From NCBI GenBank assembly GCA_964555515.1, contig CAZKSJ010000001.1, forward strand, positions 16,440-80,439: a stretch of 64,000 bases of DNA, given 5' to 3'. Shown piece after piece: positions 53,778 through 63,028 of the stretch. The notes under the pieces were generated by a model, which saw nothing but the letters and a program-made list of their open reading frames with translations, made no database searches and had not been told where the DNA came from. This stretch comes from UBA1388 sp964555515. Lineage in GTDB: Bacteria; Patescibacteriota; Microgenomatia; UBA1400; PJMF01. Every line of letters starts with the position of its first letter. Positions within the stretch are counted from its first letter, which is position 1. A program made the position numbers and the translations under genes.

Positions 53778-54437
53778 TTACTCAACCACCAACCTCAGCC
53801 GAGCACCCTCTACCCTGGCTAGCTCTCCACTTGACGATTTGATTTGGATGAGATATGCGTGGCTGCCCGAGTGCAAAGTAAATCCAGACGAAACTTGCGT
53901 GGTCGGTTGTTGGGTATTATGGAAAATTTCGGATGTATTCAAGATGGCGCCTGTTGATAGATTTTTCAATCTGACATGAACTTCACCGCCCACAATCGAT
54001 AAACCACTTTCCAAATAGACCGCCTTAATCTGGTGATATTGATCGGTGTTCACGCTGACGGTTGTTGCTGGTAAATCAACCCAATCACGACTGGTAGTTG
54101 TGCCTGAACCCAACGGAATAAAGTATTCTCCCGCCCCAATTTTTTGACCAGCAGTCAGTGCTGGTTGATTGGTGGTTTTTACCAAATTGCTGGCGGCGGC
54201 ACTGCTTACTGCTTGCTCTAAAGCGGCCAATCGCTCGTCTTGGTCTGACAATTTGACCAACGCTTGTTCAGTTAACCCAGCCGAAGCAGGCACCGCGCTG
54301 AAAGAGGAATTCTTTTCAAACTCACTCATCAAAGCAACCAAGCGCTGCTGGTCTGACCACAAATAAGCAATGGCTGCCCACGAAAAAATGGCACTCAAGC
54401 ACACAGCTGCCAACAATACTTGGGCAAACCTATACAT
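53778..54437 (-). CDS. Membrane-anchored protein with coiled coil and beta domain, unknown
   Basis: 219 residues from the ATG at 54437, chosen because a -10 box sits six bases before it and because the upstream extension has no sense. N-terminal membrane helix (FAQVLLAAVCLSAIFSWAAIAYLW), a short coiled coil (VKLSDQDERLAALEQAVSSAA), then a beta-rich outer domain (about 95-219: GEYFIPLGSGTTTSRDWVDLPATTVSV). Similar layout is common in CPR surface proteins with no known role. It is divergent from greA. Confidence 0.5.
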   Translation of the reverse strand: MYRFAQVLLAAVCLSAIFSWAAIAYLWSDQQRLVALMSEFEKNSSFSAVPASAGLTEQALVKLSDQDERLAALEQAVSSAAASNLVKTTNQPALTAGQKIGAGEYFIPLGSGTTTSRDWVDLPATTVSVNTDQYHQIKAVYLESGLSIVGGEVHVRLKNLSTGAILNTSEIFHNTQQPTTQVSSGFTLHSGSHAYLIQIKSSSGELARVEGARLRLVVE

Positions 54438-54449
54438 ACCACCAGTATA
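54438..54449 (-). promoter_or_regulatory. Leaderless-type -10 box of the 219-residue protein gene
   Basis: On the minus strand TATACT (54449-54444), six bases, ATG at 54437. It decides the start of this gene. Confidence 0.55.
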
Positions 54450-54571
54450 TCGAAGAATCAGCAGAAACGTTAGCGGGACACCCACGCGATGATTTCTTAT
54501 ATCTTTGAAAACCAATCTTGGCCTATTTAATCTGAATTCGTGTGTGTATGCTACACTGCACACGCCATTCT

Positions 54572-55066
54572 ATGAAAAATCACAAGTTATTCTCACCAGC
54601 CACAACCACTAACTCAACTACGATTCCGCTAACAAAGCGAGCTTTTAGTCAATTTAAGCAAAAGTTTTCAAAACTAAAAAATGAAAGAGCTGAAGTCATG
54701 GCGCGTCTAAAAACTGCCAGAGAAATGGGTGATTTATCAGAAAATGGTGCTTACAAGTATGCCAAATTTGAGCTGAGTTCGATTGGCAGACAAATGAGGG
54801 AATTGCAGCACATTCTAGATCACGCCGTTGTCACCACCAAGCAGATTAATGGTCAGGTTGGTTTTGGCAGCGTGGTCGGGCTGGAACGAAATGGAGTCAA
54901 AACTACTTACCAAATGGCCAGTGGCTATGAATCAGATCTTAGTCAACACAAATTGTCCATCAACAGCCCAATGGGCTTGGCCTTAACAGACAAAAAAGTT
55001 GGAGATGTGGTGATTGTCAACGCCCCAGCCGGTCAGCTAGAATACAAGATCGTTAGTATTGACTAA
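54572..55066 (+). CDS. greA: Transcription elongation factor GreA-like
   Basis: 164 residues from the ATG at 54572 (MKNHKLFSP); a frame extension upstream overlaps the divergent gene's promoter. N-terminal coiled coil with the acidic tip DLSENGAYKYAK that GreA inserts into RNA polymerase, then the C-terminal FKBP-like domain (VVGLERNGVKTTYQMASGYESDL; SPMGLALTDKKVGDVVIVNAPAG). It rescues backtracked polymerase by stimulating transcript cleavage. The N-terminus has about 15 extra residues compared with E. coli GreA. Confidence 0.88.
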   Translation: MKNHKLFSPATTTNSTTIPLTKRAFSQFKQKFSKLKNERAEVMARLKTAREMGDLSENGAYKYAKFELSSIGRQMRELQHILDHAVVTTKQINGQVGFGSVVGLERNGVKTTYQMASGYESDLSQHKLSINSPMGLALTDKKVGDVVIVNAPAGQLEYKIVSID

Positions 55067-55074
55067 AAAGTATT

Positions 55075-55374
55075 ATGCCAATGCCTAAATACCTTCGTTT
55101 TCATCAATTAATGATGGAACAAAATGCCGCTTTGTTTGCCAAGTTCAAACCCATTCATGACGGATTTGCCGTTTCACCAACAGAGTGGGCTGCCCAGTTT
55201 CACAGCGTGGGAAGGGATGTCACGGACATTTGTCGGGATTGGGAAAGACGTCTTTGTCATGGCTCAGAAAAAGGACAGTATGCCAAGTTTTCTCAAAATC
55301 TATCAGATAAATTCTGGGGAGTGATCAAAAAAGACTTTCCACTGATTGAACAGGTGGGTTTGATCAAGTCCTAG
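55075..55374 (+). CDS. Small soluble protein downstream of greA, unknown
   Basis: 99 residues, helical and basic (DVTDICRDWERRLCHGSEKGQYAKFSQNLSDKFWGVIKKDFP). No signal peptide or known motif. It begins eight bases after the greA stop, so it is probably co-transcribed. The shadow frame within it (from 55124) is not a gene. Confidence 0.45.
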   Translation: MPMPKYLRFHQLMMEQNAALFAKFKPIHDGFAVSPTEWAAQFHSVGRDVTDICRDWERRLCHGSEKGQYAKFSQNLSDKFWGVIKKDFPLIEQVGLIKS

Positions 55375-55411
55375 CGAATATTCTACAAAAGCTTTCCTTG
55401 TCGCTCGATGA

Positions 55412-57969
55412 TCAAAGCTTCCCCCGTGAGGGCGCAAAATCTTGAATAGTGAGTTGCAATTGACCACGGTGAAAAGGATTTTTTCCTAAGGAAAATACTA
55501 AATCGATAGTTTCACCTTTTGTAAGTTCAAAAATTCTCTGCTTCATCTCAAAGCCAATCATTGACTCCGGCTTCATACCCTTTTGCACTTGACCAACCAA
55601 ATGCTTGCCGTTTCTACTATGGCCAAGCGATGTAACCACGGCGCCTTTAATAAGATAATTAGGCTTTAGCCATCCATTGCCAAATGGCTCAAGCTTCTGT
55701 TGCTCAACTAGAATTTTCTCAAGATGATCAAGATTGTCTAGCTCGAAATCATACTCATTAATGACAGGTTGATCTGCTAGTGCTTGTTGTTCAAAATATT
55801 TCATCAACCGAGCTTTAAATNNNNNNNNNNNNNNNNNNNNNNNNNNNNNNNNNNNNNNNNNNNNNNNNNNNNNNNNNNNNNNNNNNNNNNNNNNNNNNNN
55901 NNNNNNNNNNNNNNNNNNNNCCTAAAATTGTCGTCCTTGGTTTGCTCCCGCCTTCGTTTCTCAAGCAACCTTCCAAAAACATAAGTTAGGCCGGCAGCAC
56001 AAAGATTGCCATGGATAGTAGGGCCAGCCGGCAGGAGATCATCTCTGATGTGATGATCAATCACAATCACTTCTGCTTGTTTTGACTCAACCGCATAACG
56101 AGTAGCTGCGGCTGCTTTTCTGCCTACGCCACTATCCATCACAATCCAAGTGGCATTTTTGGGGAAGAGGGGTTTATCCACAATCGAGCCAGAGAGACCA
56201 TAGTGATCCCGTCTGTTTGGAATGTGAAAAACAATGTCTTTCGCACCAAGGGTTTGAAGTACCTCAGTCATAATCGCCACAGAAGACTTGCCGTCGGCGT
56301 CATAGTCACCAATTAACACAAAAGATTTGCCATGATTGATGGCTCTTTCTACCATTTCGCTAGCTGCTTCCAACTGGGTTGGATCAACACCAATGTTTTC
56401 TGGCTTCAAGTTTTTCATACCGGGATTTAAAAATTCTGCCGCGTCTGCAGGCGAGACACCACGTTGCTCTAATAATTGCGGCACGAGCTGGTCAGGTTTA
56501 TCTATGTACAACCTCCGGTCATATCTTGACCGCCAACGCGTTAGCTGCGGCTCCTTTGGTAATGATGAAGAAGTCGTGCATTCTTCGTCCTCCACTGCTG
56601 ATCGATTGCCTGTACCCAATAAATTAATGACTACTTGCGGATTTTTGGTGAGATCAATGCCCAACTCACTTTTTAGCTTACTCACTACAAATGGCCATTG
56701 ATTGACAGCTCGATCTGAGATTTTCTTACAAGCTTGTTCCAACGTATAAGTAGCGGGAATGGCCTTGCAATGTCTTCTGACCGACTCAAAATAGACGCCA
56801 AAGTAGTGATCCATCTGCGCTAAAGAAATGGCCATTACAGCACAATGTCTGTTAAACGTGTCTGTGAGTAAATGTCTTTTCTCATCTTTTTTTTTAGTTG
56901 CCAGGGCTAATTTTCTGCCCAGATTCCTCATTACATCAATGTTTTTCCGATAACTTTCTGCAAACAACAACGCCTGCACACCTGCTTGATAATTGGCTGT
57001 GGGTACTAATATTTTTTCACCTGTCGAAGCGGAAACATATGTCTCAATAGAAGCTAAAGATTCAGCTTCCGGTGCCATAAACATACCATCCTCATCAAAA
57101 ACTAACGTTGGGTGATTAAGTTGGGTGACTAAATCTTGAAGAGTTTTAGCTGGTTTTGGAGCAGAATACTGCCACACAAAATAAGCCAGTTGAGAAAATA
57201 GCAATTCCAAAGCAGCTTGTTCCATTTTTGGCCAGGTAGTTTTGCGTTCACCAATATAAGCGCCTCCAGAAGAAGATTTGCCCAGCTCATCGATCACGAC
57301 AAATGCTTGCAAGTCTCCAACAAACCCATCGCCCTCAGACGATCTTGTTTTTAAATCAAAACCGACGGGCTGCTCTACTACCGGCTCTCGTTTGCGCTCT
57401 AAATTATCAACCAGCCATCTAACTGCCGCCGCTTTGGTGAATGTCAGCACTACCTCATTCAGTGGGCTTTCATGATTTAGGGTTCTATAATAATCTGCCA
57501 CTCGTTGCCGCGACTGACTGGTAATGATCTTTAATCCACCATTATTTCTCTCGAGACCAGTGCCATGTGCTAAATCGTCAAGCCATTGACCAGACTTGAG
57601 ATCCATATAGGCCAGTAATTGTTCGGCTGAGTTACCTTTAAACAAAGCGGCTAAGGAGTCAAGCGCTTCACCAATTAGGTTGGCGATTCTAAAAGTACCA
57701 GTTTGCTCGACTGGTTTTTTACCGTTTAGAATTGTCTTAGTGATCAGACTTTCATCAATACTTTTGGGCAAACGAAAAACTTTATTTGGGGAAAGATTGT
57801 ATCTAATCAACTTTCCTACGTAAGCTGGACTGATCTGTATAGCCGTCGGTAGTTTTTGTAGAGCCAGATTTTCTGCCAAATCTTCATCGCTTACCGACCA
57901 ATCGGCCTCTAAAACAGCCTTGGGAAAGTACTCGATGTCATAATTATTTTTGTTCTCTGCTGAGGCCAT
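55412..57969 (-). CDS. recJ: RecJ-like exonuclease with a long unknown N-terminal region (sequence gap inside)
   Basis: I start at the ATG at 57969 (MASAENKNN). The first about 460 residues match nothing I know: helical, with KSSSGGAYIGERKTTWPKMEQ in the middle. Residues about 470-690 are RecJ: RRLYIDKPDQLVPQLLEQRGV, DYDADG (about 555), NRRDHYGLS, DSGVG, DHH. A 100-N gap (55821-55920) replaces the DHHA1 region, and the frame across it is not reliable. After it comes the RecJ C-terminal OB region (KLEPFGNGWLKPNYLIKGAVV) to the stop at 55412. RecJ degrades single-stranded DNA 5' to 3'. Normal RecJ is 550-600 residues; this would be over 850. Operon partner: the DnaE-like gene 19 bases upstream. 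Confidence 0.8.
55821..55920. other. Assembly gap (100 N) in recJ
   Basis: Exactly 100 N, a placeholder. Comparing the flanks with RecJ, about 150-200 residues (around 500 bases) are missing, much more than 100 bases. Confidence 0.9.
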
Positions 57970-57988
57970 TGTGGTGGTTGTCGTTAAA

Positions 57989-60532
57989 TTACCACACCAC
58001 ATGATGTGGTATGTTTTGCCTCAAACTATAGAACTCTGGAGCGACTGTCAATGGGAAGAATCTGGTNNNNNNNNNNNNNNNNNNNNNNNNNNNNNNNNNN
58101 NNNNNNNNNNNNNNNNNNNNNNNNNNNNNNNNNNNNNNNNNNNNNNNNNNNNNNNNNNNNNNNNNNTAGTAAGCAATATCCATCAGCGTGATGGCGTGAC
58201 CTTTCACAAAACCATAGCGGGAAAAATTGATCAACTGGGTGGCAATTTGGTGAGCATCATCCTCGGCTAAACCGGCGGTAATCAATCTTGATTGCATTTG
58301 TTCCGCGGTAGCCATCAATTTTGCGGCGCTTTTTTCCTTACTCACTTGTCTACGAAGTAAATCGGATTCGTCTGGACTAAAGCCAGCCACCTCACTAGCA
58401 ATACGCATGAACTGCTCTTGAAAAAGCACCACCCCATAGGTATCTGCCAAGATCCCATCGAGCGCGATTATCCCCGTCTGATAGCCGCCTTGTTGTCTCC
58501 GCGCATAGTAAAGCTCCCGATCTTGATGAGTGAGTCCCGGTCGTGAAGCACCAAAAGCATTCCGCAAGTCAAGTTTTTCTAGGCCTAACCACTGAATTTT
58601 CTGGCCATATTCCCATAACATTTGCCTCATCCAAGGTGACTCAATGTCTGGAATACCAATTGTGTTGGCGTGAAATAGCTCCAATAACGTCTGTTTGTCC
58701 TCAACAGGAATCTCTTTGATAGCCGTTGCCGTGTCTGACAAGAGGGCTGATAAAAAATTCAGCCGATTGGAACTTAACCAATCCAAACATAATTCTTGCC
58801 GGCGTTCGGCATCATCTTTACTGACTGCCAGTAAGCGTCTATCCTTACCACTTACCACAACGTGTGTTTCCCCAAAATTGCCAGGAGCAACCATCACTTT
58901 GCTGGGATGATAGGCCAGATATCCTTGGTGGGGGTTCAGTGAAGCTAAGTGCAAGGCGGCTCTGATTAAAGCATGAGGAACTACTGTTGAAGCTGGAATT
59001 TCTTCTGTCAGTGGTCTAGGGTCAACCTCAAGCTTAGAAGCTGTAGACGAGCTAATAGTCGATTTTGATCGGTTGTCATTTGAACGAATAGTGATTGAGG
59101 AAGTATTGTTTACAGATCTCTCCAATAATTCACGACCCACTTCTTTAATTTGTGCGTTCGTTAGCCCAAATGATTTTAGCACTGCATTCATGGCGCCTTG
59201 CGAACCATAAGTGGGGAATGTGCCTAATCTAGCGACGTCGAGGCCTTTACCTGCAAAGTGATTGATGGCGTAGTCACGCACATCCGCCACATAGTCGGCG
59301 TCAATTTGGGTATCAATGTCTGGAAATCTCCGACTCGCAGAAGATAAAAATCGTTCAAAAGGTAAACCATGATCAAGCGGGTTGACTGCTGTGATTCCCA
59401 GGCAATAACAGACCAAAGAACAGGTGGCTGAACCCACCCCCATGACCATTGCTCGGTCTGATGCATAAGAAATGACATCATGCACAATCAAAAAATAGTC
59501 TGCCAAATCACGTTCACCAATAGTTTGCAGCTCATCGGTGAGACGTCGCATTACCGCGGGATCGATCGCCCCAAATCTTTCTTTGGCACCAGCCAGACTG
59601 CGCTCTAATAAAACACTGTAAGCAGTTTCTCCCTCCGAGACTGGATATTTAGGTAGGGCAGCGGTTGGCAATCTATCTGGTTCAACTTGCTTAGCGATGT
59701 GGTGAGAAGTGGCTAGAGCGCGTTGCCAAATTGGAAAGTTTGCATCATCAGATTTGACCATCTTGCGCATCATTTGTGGCGGCTTCAACCAACCTTCAGG
59801 ATGGAAAGCCGCCGCGGCCAGATTGAGAGGCGTCTGAGTATGGGTGAGAATCCATTCATATACTTGACGATTATGGCGAAAAGAGATTTGGTCAAAATCG
59901 GCCAAACTCAACTGCTTATTTCGACTTCGAGCCACCAGTACCAAGGACACTAATTGATCATAGTCTTGATAGGCTTGACGCCAGACGTGGTTGGTTGCCA
60001 CCACTTCTGCGTTAATTTGATCGGCAAACTGGCGATCACTAGCTAATTGTCGATCAGCTGCTTGATCACCAAAGTGGGTTAATTCTAAAAATAAACGATG
60101 CGGATCTACCACATCCTGGAGCGCTGCGTAGGAATGTTGAGGAGCAATCACAACTAATCCAGTAAGATTTGGCCGTAATGCATAAATCGTAAGTTGTTTT
60201 GGCGCAACTTGATTGAGTTGAAAAAGTGATTTAAACCCAGCTGGCTCAACTACGTGCAGTGACAACCGGCCAATCGTATTGTCCCTAATCTTCATCTCCA
60301 ACTGCTCACCAAAGACTGGCTTGATACCTTGTTTAACGCATGCAGTTTCAAATGGCGCCCATGCTTCTAAATGATGCAGATCGGCGACACCCAACTCCTC
60401 AAAACCAAAAATTGCCGCCGTTGCAGCCAAAGACTCTGGCTTGGCAAGCGCTCCTGGTGTGAAACCAGTTTGGCTCAATAACTCAACATAAGATTGGGAA
60501 ATGGTTGTGGGTGAGTGTTCACGCTGTGTCAC
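57989..60532 (-). CDS. dnaE: DnaE-like DNA polymerase III alpha, short form (sequence gap inside)
   Basis: GTG start at 60532, followed by MTQREHSPTTISQSYVELL. The PHP region (about 1-80) has lost the usual HxH metal motif (SYVELLSQTGFTPGAL; GVADLHHLEAW), so proofreading is unlikely. Polymerase core: GVGSATCSLVCYCLGI, FERFL, catalytic PDID (404-407), LGLEKLDLRN for the third Asp, GVVLFQEQFM, YGFVKGHA. The third Asp of the common PDIDxD is Gln. A 100-N gap (58067-58166) follows YGFVKGHAITLMDIAY; after it APEFYSLRQNIPHH and then a stop. HhH, OB and tau-binding domains are missing, giving about 850 residues instead of 1,100 or more. It may be a second, repair-type DnaE. Confidence 0.8.
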   Translation of the reverse strand: MTQREHSPTTISQSYVELLSQTGFTPGALAKPESLAATAAIFGFEELGVADLHHLEAWAPFETACVKQGIKPVFGEQLEMKIRDNTIGRLSLHVVEPAGFKSLFQLNQVAPKQLTIYALRPNLTGLVVIAPQHSYAALQDVVDPHRLFLELTHFGDQAADRQLASDRQFADQINAEVVATNHVWRQAYQDYDQLVSLVLVARSRNKQLSLADFDQISFRHNRQVYEWILTHTQTPLNLAAAAFHPEGWLKPPQMMRKMVKSDDANFPIWQRALATSHHIAKQVEPDRLPTAALPKYPVSEGETAYSVLLERSLAGAKERFGAIDPAVMRRLTDELQTIGERDLADYFLIVHDVISYASDRAMVMGVGSATCSLVCYCLGITAVNPLDHGLPFERFLSSASRRFPDIDTQIDADYVADVRDYAINHFAGKGLDVARLGTFPTYGSQGAMNAVLKSFGLTNAQIKEVGRELLERSVNNTSSITIRSNDNRSKSTISSSTASKLEVDPRPLTEEIPASTVVPHALIRAALHLASLNPHQGYLAYHPSKVMVAPGNFGETHVVVSGKDRRLLAVSKDDAERRQELCLDWLSSNRLNFLSALLSDTATAIKEIPVEDKQTLLELFHANTIGIPDIESPWMRQMLWEYGQKIQWLGLEKLDLRNAFGASRPGLTHQDRELYYARRQQGGYQTGIIALDGILADTYGVVLFQEQFMRIASEVAGFSPDESDLLRRQVSKEKSAAKLMATAEQMQSRLITAGLAEDDAHQIATQLINFSRYGFVKGHAITLMDIAYXXXXXXXXXXXXXXXXXXXXXXXXXXXXXXXXXXTRFFPLTVAPEFYSLRQNIPHHVVW
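58067..58166. other. Assembly gap (100 N) in the dnaE-like gene
   Basis: Exactly 100 N. By comparison with DnaE only about 5-15 residues seem to be missing between DIAY and FFPLTVAPEFY, so the true gap may be shorter than 100 bases. Confidence 0.85.
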
Positions 60533-60595
60533 TGCAACGCTATTTTACTCTATTTAATCAAGCACTCGTGACTAACAAGCTGACGAGTTGTAAAA

Positions 60596-60620
60596 CCCCC
60601 CCCGCCTCTGGCGGGGGGGG
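60596..60620 (-). terminator. Rho-independent terminator after the exported Glu/Gln-rich protein
   Basis: Minus-strand arms CCCCCCCCGCC and GGCGGGGGGGG with a three-base loop, followed by TTTTAC. It is built like the pilin terminator at 12957. It isolates the dnaE operon from the genes upstream. Confidence 0.8.
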
Positions 60621-60676
60621 ATTCAAGTTTAGAGCCGAGTCTGTCCTCTCAGCCCTGATGCTTGATCTAACAATGC

Positions 60677-61246
60677 TTATTCTTGGTCGTACCCATAATG
60701 CATTCTGGGCATTTCTCCATAAAATTCATCTGATATTTCGCCAGAAATTTCCCCTCGCATCGCCCCGTGCATGCCGCGTCCTCCCATCCTGCCTCCAAAT
60801 TCGCTTGGACCAAAGTGCAACGCCTCCAAATCAATCCCGTTTACTTCTGCCCAAGCAGTTATTTCATCATGCTGTGCCTGCATAGTGGCTCGGCGATCCT
60901 CTGGGCTCATTTCCTGCAAATCCTCCCACATGTCTTGATGAATTTTTTGAATTTCCTGATGTTTCGCCAAAATCAATCTCTTCTGATCTTCAGTTATCGT
61001 GCCCGTTGCCACCTCTTCATTCAGCCGTTCCTCATAACGTGCTTGCATCTGTTGTTGGCGTTCTTGACGAACTTCATCAAAAACCACTTGCACTTCTTCC
61101 TCGTCCTTGCCCAATCTTTCTGCCAGCCTTTGAATCAAGGTGTCTTCATCAGCGCCAAAACCAAAGGCATCAACTCGATCTGTGGCTAAGAGTGTTACCC
61201 CCACCAAAATAATAAAAGTTGGAATAAGTAAAATGCGTTTTTTCAT
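60677..61246 (-). CDS. Exported helical protein, probably linked to the adjacent sensor pair
   Basis: 189 residues from the ATG at 61246 (MKKRILLIPTFIILVGVTLLA), a normal signal peptide; the frame is open 18 codons further up without meaning. The mature part is a long charged helix (GKDEEEVQVVFDEVRQERQQQMQARYEERLNEEVATGTITEDQKRL) with DUF2680-like 'GTITEDQ' and ends in a Gly/Met/His-rich tail (GGRMGGRGMHGAMRGE; MPRMHYGYDQE). Met and His in the tail could bind copper or another metal, as in CpxP/Spy/CzcE-type proteins. It follows the kinase and regulator genes and may be their target or input. Confidence 0.5.
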   Translation of the reverse strand: MKKRILLIPTFIILVGVTLLATDRVDAFGFGADEDTLIQRLAERLGKDEEEVQVVFDEVRQERQQQMQARYEERLNEEVATGTITEDQKRLILAKHQEIQKIHQDMWEDLQEMSPEDRRATMQAQHDEITAWAEVNGIDLEALHFGPSEFGGRMGGRGMHGAMRGEISGEISDEFYGEMPRMHYGYDQE

Positions 61247-61323
61247 AAAGTTTGTTGATTGATAATTATTTAAATATAACCCACAAAATTGAGAAAACAT
61301 TGAAAGGATATTTTATTGTATTA

Positions 61324-62355
61324 TCAATCTTTGGAAGATAACGTCACGGTAAATGTGCTGCCTTTACCCACGGCTGATGTGACCAAAATATGACCGTTGT
61401 GTTGGTCTACAATTTTTTGCGCAACTGACAGCCCAAGTCCATAACCATGATTTTGCTGATTACTGCGAGCCTGATCTGCCCGGTAAAATCTTTCAAAAAT
61501 ATGGGGCAAATCTTTTTTACTAATACCGCTGCCGAAGTCTGTCACACTTAGTTCAACTTGATGCTTTTTCTTTTGTAACTCAACTTTGATTACAGATCTG
61601 TCATTACTATATTTGATGGCATTATCAAGTAAAATTAGAACCAAATCTAAAAGCGCACCCTCGTCTCCCATCACCCAAATTTTGGTCTTACCTTTCTCAA
61701 ATTGGATTGTCACTTCTTTTTTCTGGGCAGTGGCTTCCAGATAATCCATGCCCCTAGTCACGACCTTTTTTAGGTCAACCGGCTCCTTTGCCAGCTGCTG
61801 GTCGGTGATCCTGGCCAGTCTGAGCAAACTCTGACTAAGTGACTCCAGACTAATCACATCCTCTAGATTTTCGTTTAGGATTTTTTGAGTCTTCTTATCT
61901 AGCATTCTATCCATCAAATTGACTTCGAGTGACGTTTTTAAAGCTGTAATCGGCGTCTTTAGTTCATGAGCAGCGTCACCAATGAAGCGTTTCTGCTCCT
62001 CATGGATTTCTTCAATGGGCTTGAGTGTTTTGCCACTCAGAAAATAGCCGGCCACGGTAAAAAAGACAATGATAATTAGGTTAATTACTATCAGCTGACC
62101 AGCAATTTGGCTTTGGGCATTTCTTAAATCTTGCAAAGTAATTCTTCTGCCAAAACCTGGCCTGCTTTGCAAACCAACGCCAGGCCATTCCTGCTGCAAG
62201 CGTTGTTCAATTCTGATATATTCTTGCTCCAAAACCGATGAGACTCGGACATAAATCACACCACTTAATGAAGAAGTAATCAAGACGATGATGAGCAAGT
62301 ACCACAGCGTCAAACGGATTCGCGCCGACGCAAACATGTCTCCCATATTAATCAT
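61324..62355 (-). CDS. Membrane sensor histidine kinase
   Basis: 343 residues: two membrane helices (about 14-36 and 85-108) enclosing a short outer sensor loop of about 48 residues (EQEYIRIEQRLQQEWPGVGLQSR), then HisKA with H130 (DAAHELKTPITALKTSLE) and HATPase_c (LILLDNAIKYSN, TDFGSGISKKDLPHIF, GYGLGLSVAQKI, GSTFTVTL). The start overlaps the regulator stop by eight bases; a second ATG nine bases in is possible. Typical CusS/QseC-like EnvZ-class kinase. Partner: the regulator upstream. Confidence 0.9.
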   Translation of the reverse strand: MINMGDMFASARIRLTLWYLLIIVLITSSLSGVIYVRVSSVLEQEYIRIEQRLQQEWPGVGLQSRPGFGRRITLQDLRNAQSQIAGQLIVINLIIIVFFTVAGYFLSGKTLKPIEEIHEEQKRFIGDAAHELKTPITALKTSLEVNLMDRMLDKKTQKILNENLEDVISLESLSQSLLRLARITDQQLAKEPVDLKKVVTRGMDYLEATAQKKEVTIQFEKGKTKIWVMGDEGALLDLVLILLDNAIKYSNDRSVIKVELQKKKHQVELSVTDFGSGISKKDLPHIFERFYRADQARSNQQNHGYGLGLSVAQKIVDQHNGHILVTSAVGKGSTFTVTLSSKD

Positions 62356-63028
62356 TCACTCCAAATTTATAACCAAATCCCCGCACCGTGATAATCAAGG
62401 GCTTTTCCTTCGGAAAAGCCCGATCAACCTTATTTCTTAAATAACCAATATATACTTGCGCCGTGTTAGGTAGAACGTCACTGTCATAACTCCACACTTG
62501 CTCTGTGAGCTGATCCTTAGACAGCACTTGCCCCTCATGCCTCATCAAAAATTCCAACAGAGCAAATTCTTTACGAGACAAAGAGATCGATTTGCCTGCT
62601 CTAGTTACCGCAAAACTTGTAGGATTAAGTTGCAGTGAACCACACTGTAAAACTTCATTGACTTGTTTCTGCGGCCGCCTAGAAAGCGCCCGCACTCTGG
62701 CTAAAAGCTCGGTAAAAGCAAAAGGTTTGCCCAAATAATCGTCCGCCCCAGCATCCAAACCTTCTACCCGATCCTCAACTTGAGTCTTGGCGGTCAACAT
62801 TAAAATTGGCGTGTGATTGCCAGCTGCTCTTAACTGTTTACAAATCTCCATGCCGGTCATGCTGGGCAACATTCTGTCTAAAATAATCACGTCGTACTTC
62901 TCACCGTCTGCTAAATCGAAACCTTCTGCCCCATCATATGCCACGTCTACCACATAAGACTTGACTTCCAAACCTTTTTTGATGTAATTCGCAATCCGGT
63001 GTTCATCTTCAATCACCAGAATTTTCAT
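62348..63028 (-). CDS. OmpR-family response regulator, partner of the membrane kinase
   Basis: 226 residues: receiver (KILVIEDEHRIANYIKKGLE; phospho-Asp in VIILDRMLPSMTG; ILMLTAKT; DYLGKPFAFTELLARV) and winged helix (LSRKEFALLEFLMRHEGQVLSKDQLTEQVW; VYIGYLRNKVDRAF; VRGFGYKFGV). It resembles CusR/QseB-type regulators. First gene of the operon with the kinase; its promoter is of the leaderless type and lies downstream of the structured RNA element at 63101-63290. Confidence 0.92.
   Translation of the reverse strand: MKILVIEDEHRIANYIKKGLEVKSYVVDVAYDGAEGFDLADGEKYDVIILDRMLPSMTGMEICKQLRAAGNHTPILMLTAKTQVEDRVEGLDAGADDYLGKPFAFTELLARVRALSRRPQKQVNEVLQCGSLQLNPTSFAVTRAGKSISLSRKEFALLEFLMRHEGQVLSKDQLTEQVWSYDSDVLPNTAQVYIGYLRNKVDRAFPKEKPLIITVRGFGYKFGVND

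Noticed and set aside
12957..60620. The poly-C/GCC hairpins at 12957 and 60596 as copies of a mobile repeat
   Set aside because: Each lies just after a gene on the same strand and is followed by a T-tract, so terminator explains them; flanks are unrelated.
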